Positions 23,245-33,737 are shown, numbered from the stretch's first letter. The stretch: DNA of 64,000 nucleotides from Shewanella sp. 1CM18E (GCF_023161665.1 NZ_JALNTW010000019.1:19592-83591), one strand, 5' to 3'. Notes: a model not told the origin generated them from the sequence alone. Made by a program: numbers and translations.

Positions 23245-25371
23245 ATGAGCGTTTTAATGTGGTCCAAATTATACTCACGTGTAACGGCCACTGACCCCAC
23301 ATTAGTTGAGCAACTCAAACTCTGGCAACAACCTTCTGATGCAACTGCATTAGCAATTATTCAAGGGCAACATTTTGTTGCTGCTAACTTGCCTGCACTC
23401 AATTATTTTGAGAGCCAAGAACAAAACTTCCTCCATGCTACGCCTTTTGATTTCTCTCCCCGCATTCAGTCGTCTGGGAAAAGCAGCGTAGAGTATGGTC
23501 AGCAAATGCTTAAGCAGGCAACTAAAGGCGAAACAGTCTCTTTTACTTGGCTACACATGAGTCAGCAAGGTAAAGAGTTACCAACCATGCTGTCTTTCTA
23601 TCCTGCACAGCTCGATGAAAAGCCGGTGATTATCGCCGCATTTCAGCCGATGGACAGACGTAAACGCAGCCGGGTAACCATCAGTAATGGCTTTGAAAGT
23701 TTACCCAAAGAGCTGATGTCGATTACCCTCGAGGACAGCGCTGAGGCCGTTTATATCACAGATGAAAACAGCCTGATCTTAGCGGTGAATAAGGCTATGT
23801 GCCGAATTTGTGGCTTTAGTGCTGAACACCTACTGGGAAAAACGCCTACCGAGCTAAAACTTGAATTAGACGACTCTCGCTCGCCATCGACTTACAAAAG
23901 AAGCTGGCAAGGTGAGGTCTGGAAAGCGCGTTCTGATGGTTCAACATTCCCAGCATGGCAAAGTTGTCGCCGTATTTTTGCCGACGAGCAGGTGTTTTAC
24001 GTCAACTTGTTTAGCGATATTAGCGAGAAAAAGGCGCTTGAAGCTAAACTCACTCAGCAAGCTATGTACGACAAACTGACTGGGCTACCTAATCGCTTTC
24101 ATCTGATTAAAATTTTAAATACCGCCATAGCCAATATTAAGCACTCACCCGATCTGATGGGCGCGTTAATGTTTTTAGACCTGAATGGCTTTAAGAACAT
24201 TAATGATAGTTTTGGCCATTCAACTGGCGACAAAGTATTGCAGTTAGTTGCAGCTCGTTTAGAGACCTGCTGTATTGAAAATGCTGAAATTGCCCGCCTT
24301 GGTGGTGATGAATTTACTTTGGTATTACCACACTGCCAGAATAGAGAAGAAATTGAAGCTTTCTCTGAACTGGTATTGTCGTTATTCGAGGCGCCATTTG
24401 AGATCAACGGCCAAAAATTCTACCTTGGTACGAGTATCGGCATTTCTCTGTTTCCACAACAAAGTGCTGAGCCGAATAAGCTATTAAGCATGGCCGATAC
24501 CGCTATGTACTCAGCAAAGAATAGCCCAAGCCATATTCGCTTTTACAATACAACCATTCGTGAAGCGGCAGAGAGAAAACTACATATTTTGAATGATTTG
24601 CGCCATGCTCAAAGCCTAAGACAATTTAGTTTGGTATATCAAAGTGTGGTTGATCTTGAGTCAAATGCTACCATTGGTGTTGAAGCGCTACTGCGCTGGC
24701 AGCGCGCTAACGGTGAGATGCTAGAGGCACGCGACTTTTTGCCACTACTTGAAGAAACCGGCTCTATGATAAGTGTTGGCCAATGGGCATTTGAGCAAGC
24801 TTGTCTACAAATGGTTGAATGGCATCAAAACTATAATCCAGAGCTAAAAATTAGCGTCAATATATCGGGTTCCCAACTTGAGCACCCTGACTTTATCAGC
24901 ATGGTAGAAAATACACTGGCCAGAACTCACCTACCTGCAAGCGCCTTAGTAATAGAAATAACGGAAAGTGCTTTGATACGTCGCCCGGCACTGATTAGCA
25001 AGGTATTAGGCCAGCTTAAAGCAATGGGTATTAGTATCGCGATTGATGATTTTGGCGCAGGGCTTTCTTCCTTAAGCAGAATAGCAAGTTTGCCTATTGA
25101 TGTGCTGAAAATAGACTCGGGCTTTGTACAGCAAGTCGATAGTATACAAGGGCAAAACCTATGCCGCGCCATAATTCAACTCGCGCAAACTTTAGGTATA
25201 GACTTTATTGTTGAAGGCATCGAAAACCAACACCAAAGAGATACTCTTCTATCTATGGGTAGAGGTATGGGGCAAGGTTTTTATTTTGGTAAGCCAGCAA
25301 AAGCACAGCGCTTTTCAGCGCAAGTATTTAGCGAAGTCATAGATAGTGTAAGCAAGCGCCACCTCGCTTAA
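23245..25371 (+). CDS. PAS-GGDEF-EAL c-di-GMP turnover protein
   Basis: 708 residues. An N-terminal sensor region (1-150) is followed by a PAS domain (about 160-260), GGDEF (about 270-435, intact RLGGDEF at 351-357) and EAL (about 455-700, GVEALLRW with EAL at 480-482, then DDFGAGLSSL and FIVEGIEN). Both catalytic signatures are intact, so synthesis and hydrolysis are both possible. No RxxD inhibitory site is seen ahead of GGDEF. No transmembrane segment, so it is cytoplasmic. The PAS domain presumably senses redox, oxygen or a small ligand. Confidence 0.92.
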   Translation: MSVLMWSKLYSRVTATDPTLVEQLKLWQQPSDATALAIIQGQHFVAANLPALNYFESQEQNFLHATPFDFSPRIQSSGKSSVEYGQQMLKQATKGETVSFTWLHMSQQGKELPTMLSFYPAQLDEKPVIIAAFQPMDRRKRSRVTISNGFESLPKELMSITLEDSAEAVYITDENSLILAVNKAMCRICGFSAEHLLGKTPTELKLELDDSRSPSTYKRSWQGEVWKARSDGSTFPAWQSCRRIFADEQVFYVNLFSDISEKKALEAKLTQQAMYDKLTGLPNRFHLIKILNTAIANIKHSPDLMGALMFLDLNGFKNINDSFGHSTGDKVLQLVAARLETCCIENAEIARLGGDEFTLVLPHCQNREEIEAFSELVLSLFEAPFEINGQKFYLGTSIGISLFPQQSAEPNKLLSMADTAMYSAKNSPSHIRFYNTTIREAAERKLHILNDLRHAQSLRQFSLVYQSVVDLESNATIGVEALLRWQRANGEMLEARDFLPLLEETGSMISVGQWAFEQACLQMVEWHQNYNPELKISVNISGSQLEHPDFISMVENTLARTHLPASALVIEITESALIRRPALISKVLGQLKAMGISIAIDDFGAGLSSLSRIASLPIDVLKIDSGFVQQVDSIQGQNLCRAIIQLAQTLGIDFIVEGIENQHQRDTLLSMGRGMGQGFYFGKPAKAQRFSAQVFSEVIDSVSKRHLA

Positions 25372-25378
25372 TAAAGTA

Positions 25379-25472
25379 GCTACGCCAAGCACGCTGAATA
25401 GATTATTCAGTGTCGCTCCCTGCAAAAGCTCGTGCCGGCGTAGCCACGTTTATCACCTAAAGGCGATAAACG
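25379..25472. repeat. Two adjacent hairpins after the GGDEF-EAL gene
   Basis: Outer stem GCTACGCC (25379-25386) with GGCGTAGC (25437-25444), enclosing CTGAATA-GAT-TATTCAG. A second stem CGTTTATC (25447-25454) with GATAAACG (25465-25472) follows directly. It resembles a REP/BIME-type palindromic unit rather than a simple terminator, since no T-run follows. Confidence 0.5.
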
Positions 25473-25624
25473 TATTAGAGCTTATTTAAGATGAAATTAG
25501 CGTGATTACAACGAGATTTCTTCTAGGAAAAACCATTCTAAATCACAAAAGCACACATCAATATTTGCACCCGAGCTTAACCACTTTATTGGCGTATTAC
25601 CACTAAAAATATCAGCTTTAAAAA

Positions 25625-26218
25625 CTAACGATATCTCGCTCTAACCTCTGCTGGCATAGAGGCTAATCGCTGCTCAACCATAGCATTTAGTGCATTAGTT
25701 AATGGCGTGACATTGTGGTTATTATCAATCGCTTTGAGCATCATGGCCGCCGCTTCTAACGTTGATAAGCTATCACTGCGACTCGCTTTACGAATGGTGT
25801 AATTAGAGGCCGAATCTAAATCAAGATGCAGCGCCGGATAAGCCTGCAGCCAAGGATTTAACTGCAACAACTTGTAGGCCTTACGCCAAGTGCCATCAAG
25901 AAACAGCAATATCACATCTTGTTCCACTTGCGTCTGATTGGCGCAGACGCTGGTGTCTGACGGATAAACTAAATATACAGGCTTATTTGCCTGCGCTAGT
26001 TGCGCACGAAGCTCAGCAAAATCATCAGCATTCTCACCAACAACGACTTGGGTGTCTTTAATAACCAACTCTAATAAACGCACACTATTTTTGGCATGCC
26101 CTACTTCACTGGGATCTTGCAAAATAATCAGCGTAGGTTTGACCTGCATAGGTTCAATGCTGGCGCACAAACACGCATTGTGCGGGTAATGGCAATTTGG
26201 GCAGTTGGGACGAGACAC
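25625..26218 (-). CDS. DTW-domain tRNA-uridine aminocarboxypropyltransferase
   Basis: 197 residues. The GTG at 26218 is chosen because GAGG lies just upstream and the family starts directly before the zinc-binding cluster PNCPNCHYPHNACLC. The name motif reads LFLDGTWRKA (DxTW), and RKASRSDSLSTLEA is the conserved SAM-site block. TapT-like members form acp3U in the tRNA variable loop. Which of the DTW paralogues this is cannot be settled here. Confidence 0.82.
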   Translation of the reverse strand: MSRPNCPNCHYPHNACLCASIEPMQVKPTLIILQDPSEVGHAKNSVRLLELVIKDTQVVVGENADDFAELRAQLAQANKPVYLVYPSDTSVCANQTQVEQDVILLFLDGTWRKAYKLLQLNPWLQAYPALHLDLDSASNYTIRKASRSDSLSTLEAAAMMLKAIDNNHNVTPLTNALNAMVEQRLASMPAEVRARYR

Positions 26219-26369
26219 AAAACCTCTAAAAAATAACAAATGATGATCAGCAAAGTTTAGCTGACCAACAAAATAAATAATATGGAAACACCTCTTGGTC
26301 ATAATAAAAAGCCCACATAGGTGGTTAATCTATGCAGGCTTAGGGTGAATCATTGAGAGCAGATAGCGC

Positions 26370-27572
26370 TTAGTAAGCGTGCTGCTCTTGATGCCAGTGA
26401 TCTAACTTTGGCATTGCCATTACCACGAGCAGTAGGCTAGTCAAACCGCCCATCAATAGCGCTACTGCGTATGGTGCAGGCAAACTTGTTTGCTGCACTA
26501 ATGCCGCCAACAAAGATGCGCCACTCATTTGAATGAAACCTAACATTGCAGTTGCAGTACCCGCTCTTTCACCAAAAGCTGACAGCGCCATGCTGGTTGC
26601 AGGCCCAAGTAATAAAGCAAAACCAATACAAAGCAACATCATAGGTAGCATGTAGCTATAAGCTGCCACCAGTCCTGCTTGCGGACCAAATACTTGCACT
26701 GCAACCTGTGATAACGCAGAGGCCAGCATCAATACTAGAGCAGTTATAACGGTTGGTCGGTTACCCAGCTTTTTAATCACTAGCGGTGCAGTGAAACAAG
26801 CAATGATATTAACTGCAGCGTTTAAACCAAATAAGCCGCTAAATACCAACTCTGACACACCAAGATGACCAATCAACCAAACCGGAGCGTAGGATACGTA
26901 GCTAATAATTGCTGCCATACCCGCCATACATGCAAGGGCATAGAACACAAAGTGTGGATCAGAAATAACCGGCTTATAGCGCGCCCAGCGGTATAATGGG
27001 CCATCACTTGACGTATTTTGTGGACGAGTTTCTGGTAACCGTAAAACCACTAGCGCCAAAACGAGCAAGCCATATAACGCCATAAAGATGAAATTAGATC
27101 GCCAGCCAAACTGCAGTGCCAACATACCGCCCAGAGTCGGTGCAAGTGCCGGAATAATGCAGATCATGCCGTTTAGGTAACTGTAATAACGTGCGCCCTC
27201 TTTAGGCGAGAAACAGTCTCTTACCGCACTGAACACCACAATTGAAGTCGAGCATGCCGCCAAGCCTTGCATCACACGAGCAATCTGCAACCAATGAAAC
27301 TCTGCTGCAATTGCAGCAAGCGCACTGCTAATGATGTAAAAAACAATACCGCCTAAGGCAACAGGGCGACGACCATAACGGTCGGCAAGCGGGCCAATTA
27401 ATAGCTGACCAGTACCCATTGCAAACAGGAAAAGCACTAACGTTGATTGAATTTCACTCGCAGACACGGAAAATTCAGCAGCCATCGCAGGCATAGAAGG
27501 AAGGTAAATATCAATGGCCAGGGGACTTAAAATCACCAGTGGCAATAAAATGGGTAACAAACTGCGGCGCAT
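26370..27572 (-). CDS. MFS multidrug efflux transporter, Bcr/CflA family
   Basis: 400 residues with 12 predicted membrane segments. The N-terminus (LVILSPLAIDIYLPSMPAMA) and motif A (GPLADRYGRRPVALGG) are typical of Bcr/CflA drug:proton antiporters. It is divergent from a LysR gene 100 bp away, which likely controls it. Substrate unknown. Confidence 0.9.
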   Translation of the reverse strand: MRRSLLPILLPLVILSPLAIDIYLPSMPAMAAEFSVSASEIQSTLVLFLFAMGTGQLLIGPLADRYGRRPVALGGIVFYIISSALAAIAAEFHWLQIARVMQGLAACSTSIVVFSAVRDCFSPKEGARYYSYLNGMICIIPALAPTLGGMLALQFGWRSNFIFMALYGLLVLALVVLRLPETRPQNTSSDGPLYRWARYKPVISDPHFVFYALACMAGMAAIISYVSYAPVWLIGHLGVSELVFSGLFGLNAAVNIIACFTAPLVIKKLGNRPTVITALVLMLASALSQVAVQVFGPQAGLVAAYSYMLPMMLLCIGFALLLGPATSMALSAFGERAGTATAMLGFIQMSGASLLAALVQQTSLPAPYAVALLMGGLTSLLLVVMAMPKLDHWHQEQHAY

Positions 27573-27672
27573 TATCTTTCTCTGTATTTGGAAAACAGCG
27601 CTATAGTAGTCAATCTATGGTATGAACAGAAATGATATTATTTCCATAATGAATTTCCACTGAGGAATATCT

Positions 27673-28641
27673 TTGAAACTTGATAATCTAGCCCGCATCG
27701 ACCTTAACTTGTTAGTTATTTTACAGGTACTTATAGAGGAAGAGAGTGTTACTCGAGCTGCAAGCCGCTTACACGTGAGCCAATCAGCCTTAAGCAAAAG
27801 TTTAAACCGCTTACGAGAAACCTTAGGTGATCCGTTATTTTTACGAACCGCCCACGGACTAAAACCCACAGCCCATGCGGTTCAGCTTGGTAAAATGCTG
27901 CCGCAAAGCCTGCAAGGCTTATATCAACTCACCTTACCGCCCAACTTCACAGCGCATAACAGTACCCGCCAGTTTGCTTTTGCTATGGTTGAAAGCGCAT
28001 ATGAAACCTTAATACCTTATTTTATCGGTACTTTGCTCAACCGCGCACCTAACTTGAAGTTAGAAAGCTTTGTTTGGAACGAGCACTCTATTCAGGCATT
28101 GCAGCAAGGGCAGATCGACTTTGGGATTTCAGGGCGAGAGCTGCACCCACAAGCCGCTTTTCAAGTGGACCGCTTACCTGAAGGGATAGCTCATCAAACA
28201 CTATTTACCGATCATCAAGTGTGTTTAGTACGCCAAGATCACCCAATTATCTCTACCATTGCTGCTGGGCATTGGGATCTAGATATCTACCTTGATATGT
28301 CGCACGTGCAGGTTCGCTGTGAGGGTAATGACTGGTGGGCATTAGACTATCACTTAGCTGAACTTGGCCATCACCGCCAGCTCAGCACCATAGTGCCAGA
28401 TTTTTATGGCGCAGCTAGCGTATGTGCCCATAGCGACCTAATCTTTACCTTACCTTCTAGTTTTGCCAAACATGCTCAAAAACTATACCCGTTAGTGGAG
28501 CTAGTATTACCATTTGATTTTATCCCACTGGCTTATGTACTACTTTGGCATGAGCGTAACAGCGATGACCCGGGGCACAGATGGGTGAAAGAGATTATTT
28601 GTGAGAGCGTAGCTAACGCATTGGCTGCTGATAAAAGATAG
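27673..28641 (+). CDS. LysR-family regulator divergent from Bcr/CflA transporter
   Basis: 322 residues. Starts at TTG 27673, supported by GAGGA six bases upstream and by the family-typical N-terminus KLDNLARIDLNLLVILQVL. HTH SVTRAASRLHVSQSALSKSL, then the effector-binding domain. The divergent placement is the classical layout for a LysR regulator and its target. Confidence 0.88.
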   Translation: MKLDNLARIDLNLLVILQVLIEEESVTRAASRLHVSQSALSKSLNRLRETLGDPLFLRTAHGLKPTAHAVQLGKMLPQSLQGLYQLTLPPNFTAHNSTRQFAFAMVESAYETLIPYFIGTLLNRAPNLKLESFVWNEHSIQALQQGQIDFGISGRELHPQAAFQVDRLPEGIAHQTLFTDHQVCLVRQDHPIISTIAAGHWDLDIYLDMSHVQVRCEGNDWWALDYHLAELGHHRQLSTIVPDFYGAASVCAHSDLIFTLPSSFAKHAQKLYPLVELVLPFDFIPLAYVLLWHERNSDDPGHRWVKEIICESVANALAADKR

Positions 28642-28800
28642 GGCTGCGTACGTAAGATGAAGCTTTATTAACGTGATCTTAGCGTAAATAGTCGGCAAGA
28701 TAATTATCAGGTAGCAACAAGCAACACGAATAGATACAAATGATTCAGTCTACATTCATCTTATTCGTGTAAGCTGATACCAAGATATTTGGGAGAACAT

Positions 28801-29157
28801 ATGATTTATAGCCAATTTCAACACAATCCGATGCAACACCGCTTTTCAGGCACTCGCGGCTGGTTAGCATTCGTTATCGGCTTAGCTTTTATGACGCTAG
28901 CACTGGTTGCACTGCCGTTTTTACTGCTATTTGGCGCAATAACATTTATCGCATTAAGCCTATTTGGCCGAGTATTTTTAAAGCGCCAACTTGCACGCTT
29001 TCAAAAGCAGCAAGCTAGCCAAGAGTTTCATAGTGAAGCGTTTCAAGAATCACAATTCAAAGAAACGGCATTCACTGAGAGTATGTTCAAAGAGTCTAAA
29101 TCGACTGCACCTCGTCAAGGTCGCACATTTGAACACAACCCTAATGAGCCAGTGTAA
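28801..29157 (+). CDS. Small membrane protein of unknown function
   Basis: 118 residues from the ATG at 28801 (GGGAGA eight bases upstream). One long or two short hydrophobic segments (about 18-55) are followed by a basic stretch and a Gln/Glu/Phe-rich tail in which the word FKE/FQES recurs (EAFQESQFKETAFTESMFKE). That tail is a small internal repeat. I do not recognise a family. Confidence 0.6.
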   Translation: MIYSQFQHNPMQHRFSGTRGWLAFVIGLAFMTLALVALPFLLLFGAITFIALSLFGRVFLKRQLARFQKQQASQEFHSEAFQESQFKETAFTESMFKESKSTAPRQGRTFEHNPNEPV

Positions 29158-29178
29158 TTCTCATTAAATTACACCACC

Positions 29179-29206
29179 AGACCTACAGCATTAAACCTGT
29201 AGGTCT
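29179..29206. terminator. Hairpin between convergent genes
   Basis: AGACCTACAG and CTGTAGGTCT form a perfect 10-bp stem with 8-base loop, overlapping the stop of the right-hand gene. It lacks a strong T-run. Confidence 0.5.
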
Positions 29207-30471
29207 GACGCGTTAAGAGGCCGAGATAACAAGGCCTCGAAACGTGTCCATTTATCAGTTCGGTTGTTTGCTCTTGCTTCAACCCAAGCAGCCACAGCAT
29301 CTTCACCCACGTTGTAATTAATCACATACGCTCGATTATGCAGAAAAAACTGCACCCGTTGCTTTGCCCGCGACTCTGGGAATAACGCCCCTTCAACCAA
29401 CATCTGCTCTGCTGTATCTGAGTCGACACAATTATCTGTTAACTGCTGACAAACGTAGTTTTCGTAATAAGTTAGCTGCTTGACCAGTTTTAGCACATTA
29501 TGAAACAGAGCTAGATCACCACTTAGTCCTGCCAACGGCATCAATACGTCCCGCTCAAATGACAGCACTTCTTCATCTGACATAATCAAACTTAATGCGT
29601 AATTGGCACTGCCTTCTGATAAGTAAGAAATCGGGCTATATAGAGGGTAGATGGCGTACTCTAGCCACTGTTTAGTATCCACTAGCTTTTGCTCTTGCAA
29701 CACGTTAAATACGTGATGTCCGGGATAACCTTCGTGAGAGGCAAGTTCTAGATACCTCTCAATGCCTAACGGCTGATCTTGGTTTAACTGAATTAAGCTA
29801 TGTGAGTTACCTTTGTACCAGTTATAAGCCGTCCACACTTGATCGTTTACATATTCAATCTCAAAACTCTCATGTGCAGGTAGCTGCATATGCAGATTGG
29901 TAATATTTCGTGCTTTCTCAACCGCAGCACTGAAAACAGCCGCAGCCTTATCTTTGGGGACAATAAACTGAGACTTAAACTGATTAAAACGCGCTGACAG
30001 CGCGCCCTCACCGGGCACCAACCGGTCAATTTCAGCTAATAGTTGTTGATGATGTAATTCACCTTTGCCAAAGAGGCTAGCTGTCACAGGGGTGTCATAC
30101 AAAGCAGATGCTTCGCTACTAAAGCTAAGCTTATTGCCTTGTAAAATAGTGAGATAGGTCCCAATTGATGACCACTGCTGCTCAAGAAAGCGTCCGCGTA
30201 TCACCAGTTCTTCTGTCGTGACTTTTTGCAAGATTTCTGTAAGCTCGCTTGCACCAGATTTATGCAGTTGCAGTAGCTCAGAGATGGGTTGCCAGTAGGT
30301 TTCTTTTTGCCACTGCTCGGGACCATAGTAAGCATCAACGTAATAGCTATCGTGCTGGCCGACTGCTAACGCTAAACGAACATAACGCTCTGCAAACTGA
30401 TTTAATAGCTCTTCTTGTGCTTGCGGACTTATGACTTTAATTTTACCTTGGGCGGGTTTAGTGTGTGGCAA
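29191..30471 (-). CDS. DUF885-like putative metallopeptidase
   Basis: 426 residues. The zinc motif variant SHEGYPGHHVF (H246, E247, H252, H253) and the later SEGSANYA (E286) match the DUF885 family, whose members are thought to be M2/M3-like carboxypeptidases. Starts at TTG 30471, with AAGGAG five to six bases upstream. No signal peptide, so cytoplasmic. Substrate unknown. Confidence 0.75.
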   Translation of the reverse strand: MPHTKPAQGKIKVISPQAQEELLNQFAERYVRLALAVGQHDSYYVDAYYGPEQWQKETYWQPISELLQLHKSGASELTEILQKVTTEELVIRGRFLEQQWSSIGTYLTILQGNKLSFSSEASALYDTPVTASLFGKGELHHQQLLAEIDRLVPGEGALSARFNQFKSQFIVPKDKAAAVFSAAVEKARNITNLHMQLPAHESFEIEYVNDQVWTAYNWYKGNSHSLIQLNQDQPLGIERYLELASHEGYPGHHVFNVLQEQKLVDTKQWLEYAIYPLYSPISYLSEGSANYALSLIMSDEEVLSFERDVLMPLAGLSGDLALFHNVLKLVKQLTYYENYVCQQLTDNCVDSDTAEQMLVEGALFPESRAKQRVQFFLHNRAYVINYNVGEDAVAAWVEARANNRTDKWTRFEALLSRPLNASDLQV

Positions 30472-30750
30472 AAGCGCTCCTTGCTAGTCGGCTGTAAGTC
30501 AAAACAGCAAAGAGTATACATTATACAATCATTAAGGTCGATTGACCCAAGCTTGGGGGTGGCGCTTCAGGTTAGATGCTTTAATCTAGTGAATAGCACA
30601 AGCTGTACTGAAAGTTACAGCTGCTATGACATTGCGGCATATTGGATGGCAAGATAATCGCGAACTAGCATGAAAATAATTCGCGATAACCAATTACATT
30701 ACTGTCAAAAAACACTGTAATTAGTGGCAAGAGTTGCCGCTAACCTTATT

Positions 30751-32166
30751 CTAAGTCGGCTCAGATAATAGCTCAGCCGCTTTATGCAACGATACCAGCT
30801 CGTCTTTAGAGGTTGTAACGGCCAACACCGCATCAACCTGCTGGGCGAGCGAACGCCACAAAGGTAACAGCACATCAAGCTCCGACTGATTACAGCGTTC
30901 GCGGGCCATCTTTAATAACGCTGCAGCAGAGACCACGTCAATACGCCCTAAAATACCGTCAGCAAGCGCAATGCTCAGCTCTATCATTGCCGGTACGCTA
31001 TGGCCATATTTAATCACTTCGCGTAGATAAGCCTCAGCTTGCGTAAAGTCTTGCCCCAATACAGAGTCTTCGTGCAGCATACTTTGTGCGCGCGAGAACA
31101 TCGCATCAAGCTGCCCCTGCTCTGCGGCTTCAGCCATCCAGTGAGCGCCCTTAACACTGTCTTGCTCACAGCCCTCACCGCGCGCCAGCATTAAAGCCAA
31201 ATGATATTGAGCATGCGGGAAGCCCGCTTTAGCTGCGCGACTAATATATTTATATGCTTTGGTTAAATCTTGCTGTTGATAGTAAAGCACGCCGAGATTA
31301 GCCATGGCCTCAGATTGCTCAAGCTTGGCCGCTTGAGACAAAAACTTCTCCGCAAGCGTTAGATCTATCGCAAACTGCTCAGTACCCACAAGATAGAAAT
31401 AACCAAGCAGCGCCATCGCGTTGGCGATACCTGCGTCAGCAGCCTTAGCAATAGCTAGCTCACCAGCCGCCACATCAGTCTCACCGCTATAGCCATGGAT
31501 CAGTGATACGCCGTGCTCATACAAAGCATTCAAGTCTTTACCCTGCGCTTGTGCAAACCAGTAACTGGCTTGTTTAAGTGATGCGGTCGAACGATCTTCA
31601 ACTGCATCTTCACCACTGCCTTGTAATGCCAGCTCTTGCTCACGTTGCATTAATGCGCGGGTCTTTAACGCCATGCCCACCAGATACTGTGACTCTGGAT
31701 CACGCTCCATAACCGCACGATAGCAAAGATCGCGACCGGCTAAAGAGTTTGGCTCTTCAAAATAAAATTCAGGCTTATCTTGCTTAGTTACACCGGCAAA
31801 TAAAGATTCCACCAATGCCAAAAGCTGCTTAATGGAGCGCTCACTTAATTGCTGTAATTGCTCTGGTGTCAGGTGATATTTTTCTGGATGGGCGCCGCGG
31901 TTACCGTCAGCCCTTAGCTTATGTAACGCTCGCGTTGTTTTAACGTCGATAACTCGACGCTGATTAAGCTGCTCAATGCGGTCGTATAAATTGGGGCTTT
32001 CAAAGCGTATTTGCTTAGGCTCAGCAAGCAAGCTAGTTAGCTTATGACTAAAGCTACGTACATGCAGCAATGCCTGAGTTGGTACATCTTTGACGTAACT
32101 TTTGGCCTTGCGGTAATCTTCACCTAATTCAACTGAGAACAGATTGACGAACTCGATATCGTTCAA
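30751..32166 (-). CDS. DUF4145 plus Sel1-repeat protein
   Basis: About 471 residues; two adjacent TTG codons (32169 or 32166) could start it, with GAGG upstream. Residues 1-125 look like a DUF4145 domain (KLRADGNRGAHPEKY block). From about 170 to 430 come Sel1-like repeats of about 36 residues (for example AMANLGVLYYQQQDLTKAYKYISRAAKAGFPHAQYHLALM region). Such proteins act as scaffolds. Function unknown. Confidence 0.75.
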   Translation of the reverse strand: MNDIEFVNLFSVELGEDYRKAKSYVKDVPTQALLHVRSFSHKLTSLLAEPKQIRFESPNLYDRIEQLNQRRVIDVKTTRALHKLRADGNRGAHPEKYHLTPEQLQQLSERSIKQLLALVESLFAGVTKQDKPEFYFEEPNSLAGRDLCYRAVMERDPESQYLVGMALKTRALMQREQELALQGSGEDAVEDRSTASLKQASYWFAQAQGKDLNALYEHGVSLIHGYSGETDVAAGELAIAKAADAGIANAMALLGYFYLVGTEQFAIDLTLAEKFLSQAAKLEQSEAMANLGVLYYQQQDLTKAYKYISRAAKAGFPHAQYHLALMLARGEGCEQDSVKGAHWMAEAAEQGQLDAMFSRAQSMLHEDSVLGQDFTQAEAYLREVIKYGHSVPAMIELSIALADGILGRIDVVSAAALLKMARERCNQSELDVLLPLWRSLAQQVDAVLAVTTSKDELVSLHKAAELLSEPT

Positions 32167-32304
32167 CAAGACTTTTACCTCTAATCACAACCTAAACAGT
32201 ATCGCGACTTAGCCAGCCGCACTTGTCACGAAACAGGCTAACCTTGTAACGATTCACATATTCAAAATCGCTACAAGGCTGACGAAAACTAGCTTTAACG
32301 CTAG

Positions 32305-33042
32305 TTATTCCTCTTCAGTTTCAACGTTGCCAGGCGTTGTAGGAGTTGGACGTGACACCATATATAAACGGAACAGCGCGACGTTAACGAACAGACCAAA
32401 AAACGCGACAATTACATCGCCAATTAGCTTTAATGGAATACCACCAAGCTCAGTAATTTGCGCTAACACGCCGCCAAATAGCGACAGTGGAATATAAAGT
32501 AAGAAAATGGCCATGGTTTTAAATGCAATTGGTCCACTAAAACTAAAGCTGCGCTTAATGGCTTCCAATGGGGTCAGTCTTTCCACAACCACCATAAAGT
32601 TGACGAAAGCAAGACGTGCAAATAGATAAACCGAAGCCACTAAACCAATCACACCTAGCATAGGGTTCACGGCCATTAGAATAAAGACTGGCGCGAGTAC
32701 CGCAAGGCCAGAGAACACACCTGCAAGTAGCAAGGCTGGCACAAAGTTAAAGCTGGTTTTTAAGATCATACCGTTACTTGGGCTATGACCTTGAGAGCGA
32801 ATTTCTAAAAATAGCGTCAATGCGGCAATTAAAAATGAAAACACCAACAACAGCGCCATCATAGCAACCATATGGCTAGTGCCAAATTGCGGGTTTTCTA
32901 GATCAGCAGAGCTAATTTCTAAACTTAGCCATAATTGTATGCCAACTTGCACAAACAAAATTGGCACAAACAAAAATGCTAACTGACTAATATTATTCTT
33001 AAAAAAGTTAAAAGCTTGAGTCAATATGTCTGACAGTGGCAT
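32305..33042 (-). CDS. YciC-like integral membrane protein
   Basis: 245 residues from the ATG at 33042 (GGAAAG upstream; a TTG at 33054 would add four residues). Six hydrophobic segments and the motif ERLTPLEAIKRSFSFSG fit the UPF0259/YciC-like group of inner-membrane proteins. Function not known. Confidence 0.7.
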   Translation of the reverse strand: MPLSDILTQAFNFFKNNISQLAFLFVPILFVQVGIQLWLSLEISSADLENPQFGTSHMVAMMALLLVFSFLIAALTLFLEIRSQGHSPSNGMILKTSFNFVPALLLAGVFSGLAVLAPVFILMAVNPMLGVIGLVASVYLFARLAFVNFMVVVERLTPLEAIKRSFSFSGPIAFKTMAIFLLYIPLSLFGGVLAQITELGGIPLKLIGDVIVAFFGLFVNVALFRLYMVSRPTPTTPGNVETEEE

Positions 33043-33218
33043 AGGGCTTTCCAAAAGATAAAATTCAATTTCATGAGTTAGCGCTAAGGATACCCAAGTT
33101 TATAAGTGAATGCACAATTGAAATCACCAATTAGTTAACCGCTGAACACAAAAAAAATGCAAACAGATTGTTAAAAACGCTAGACTAGACAATATATAAA
33201 CTACTAAGGATAGCCGCG

Positions 33219-33737
33219 ATGAAACTTACCACTGCATGTTTGCTTGCCATAAGCGCACTATTAACCGCTCCAGCTAGCGCAGGAATTTTAGATCAACTTG
33301 GTCAAGCGACCGACAGCAAAAAACAACAAACTGAACAAGGCGAGTCTTCCGATCTTGTTGGTAGTGTTATGTCGCAACTAGGTTTAAGCCAAACTCAAGC
33401 TGAAGGTGGTTTAGGTAGTCTATTATCACTTGCGCAAAGCTCTCTAGGCAGCAATGACTTTAGCTCAATCGCAAACTCTATTCCTGGTGTTGATGGACTA
33501 CTAGGTGCAGTGCCAGAACTCGACGGTGACTCAGGTATGTCGGGATTGCTTTCAAAAGCTGGCGGTCTAGGGGAGTCACTACAAGGTGGCGCTATGGTTT
33601 ATGATGCTTTTGAAAAACTAGGGATCTCCAAAGAGTTAGCAGCGCCTATGATTGATATCGTCAAAGGATATTTAGATACCAACGGCAGTGCTGGGACATC
33701 AGACATGCTAATGAAAGGTCTAAGCTCAATCCTATAG
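33219..33737 (+). CDS. Exported DUF2780-family protein
   Basis: 172 residues with a signal peptide (1-21, ending APASA), then a Gly/Ser/Leu-rich chain with repeated LGSLLS-type turns and the C-terminal block AAPMIDIVKGYLD typical of DUF2780. SD AAGGAT precedes the ATG. Function unknown. Confidence 0.72.
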   Translation: MKLTTACLLAISALLTAPASAGILDQLGQATDSKKQQTEQGESSDLVGSVMSQLGLSQTQAEGGLGSLLSLAQSSLGSNDFSSIANSIPGVDGLLGAVPELDGDSGMSGLLSKAGGLGESLQGGAMVYDAFEKLGISKELAAPMIDIVKGYLDTNGSAGTSDMLMKGLSSIL

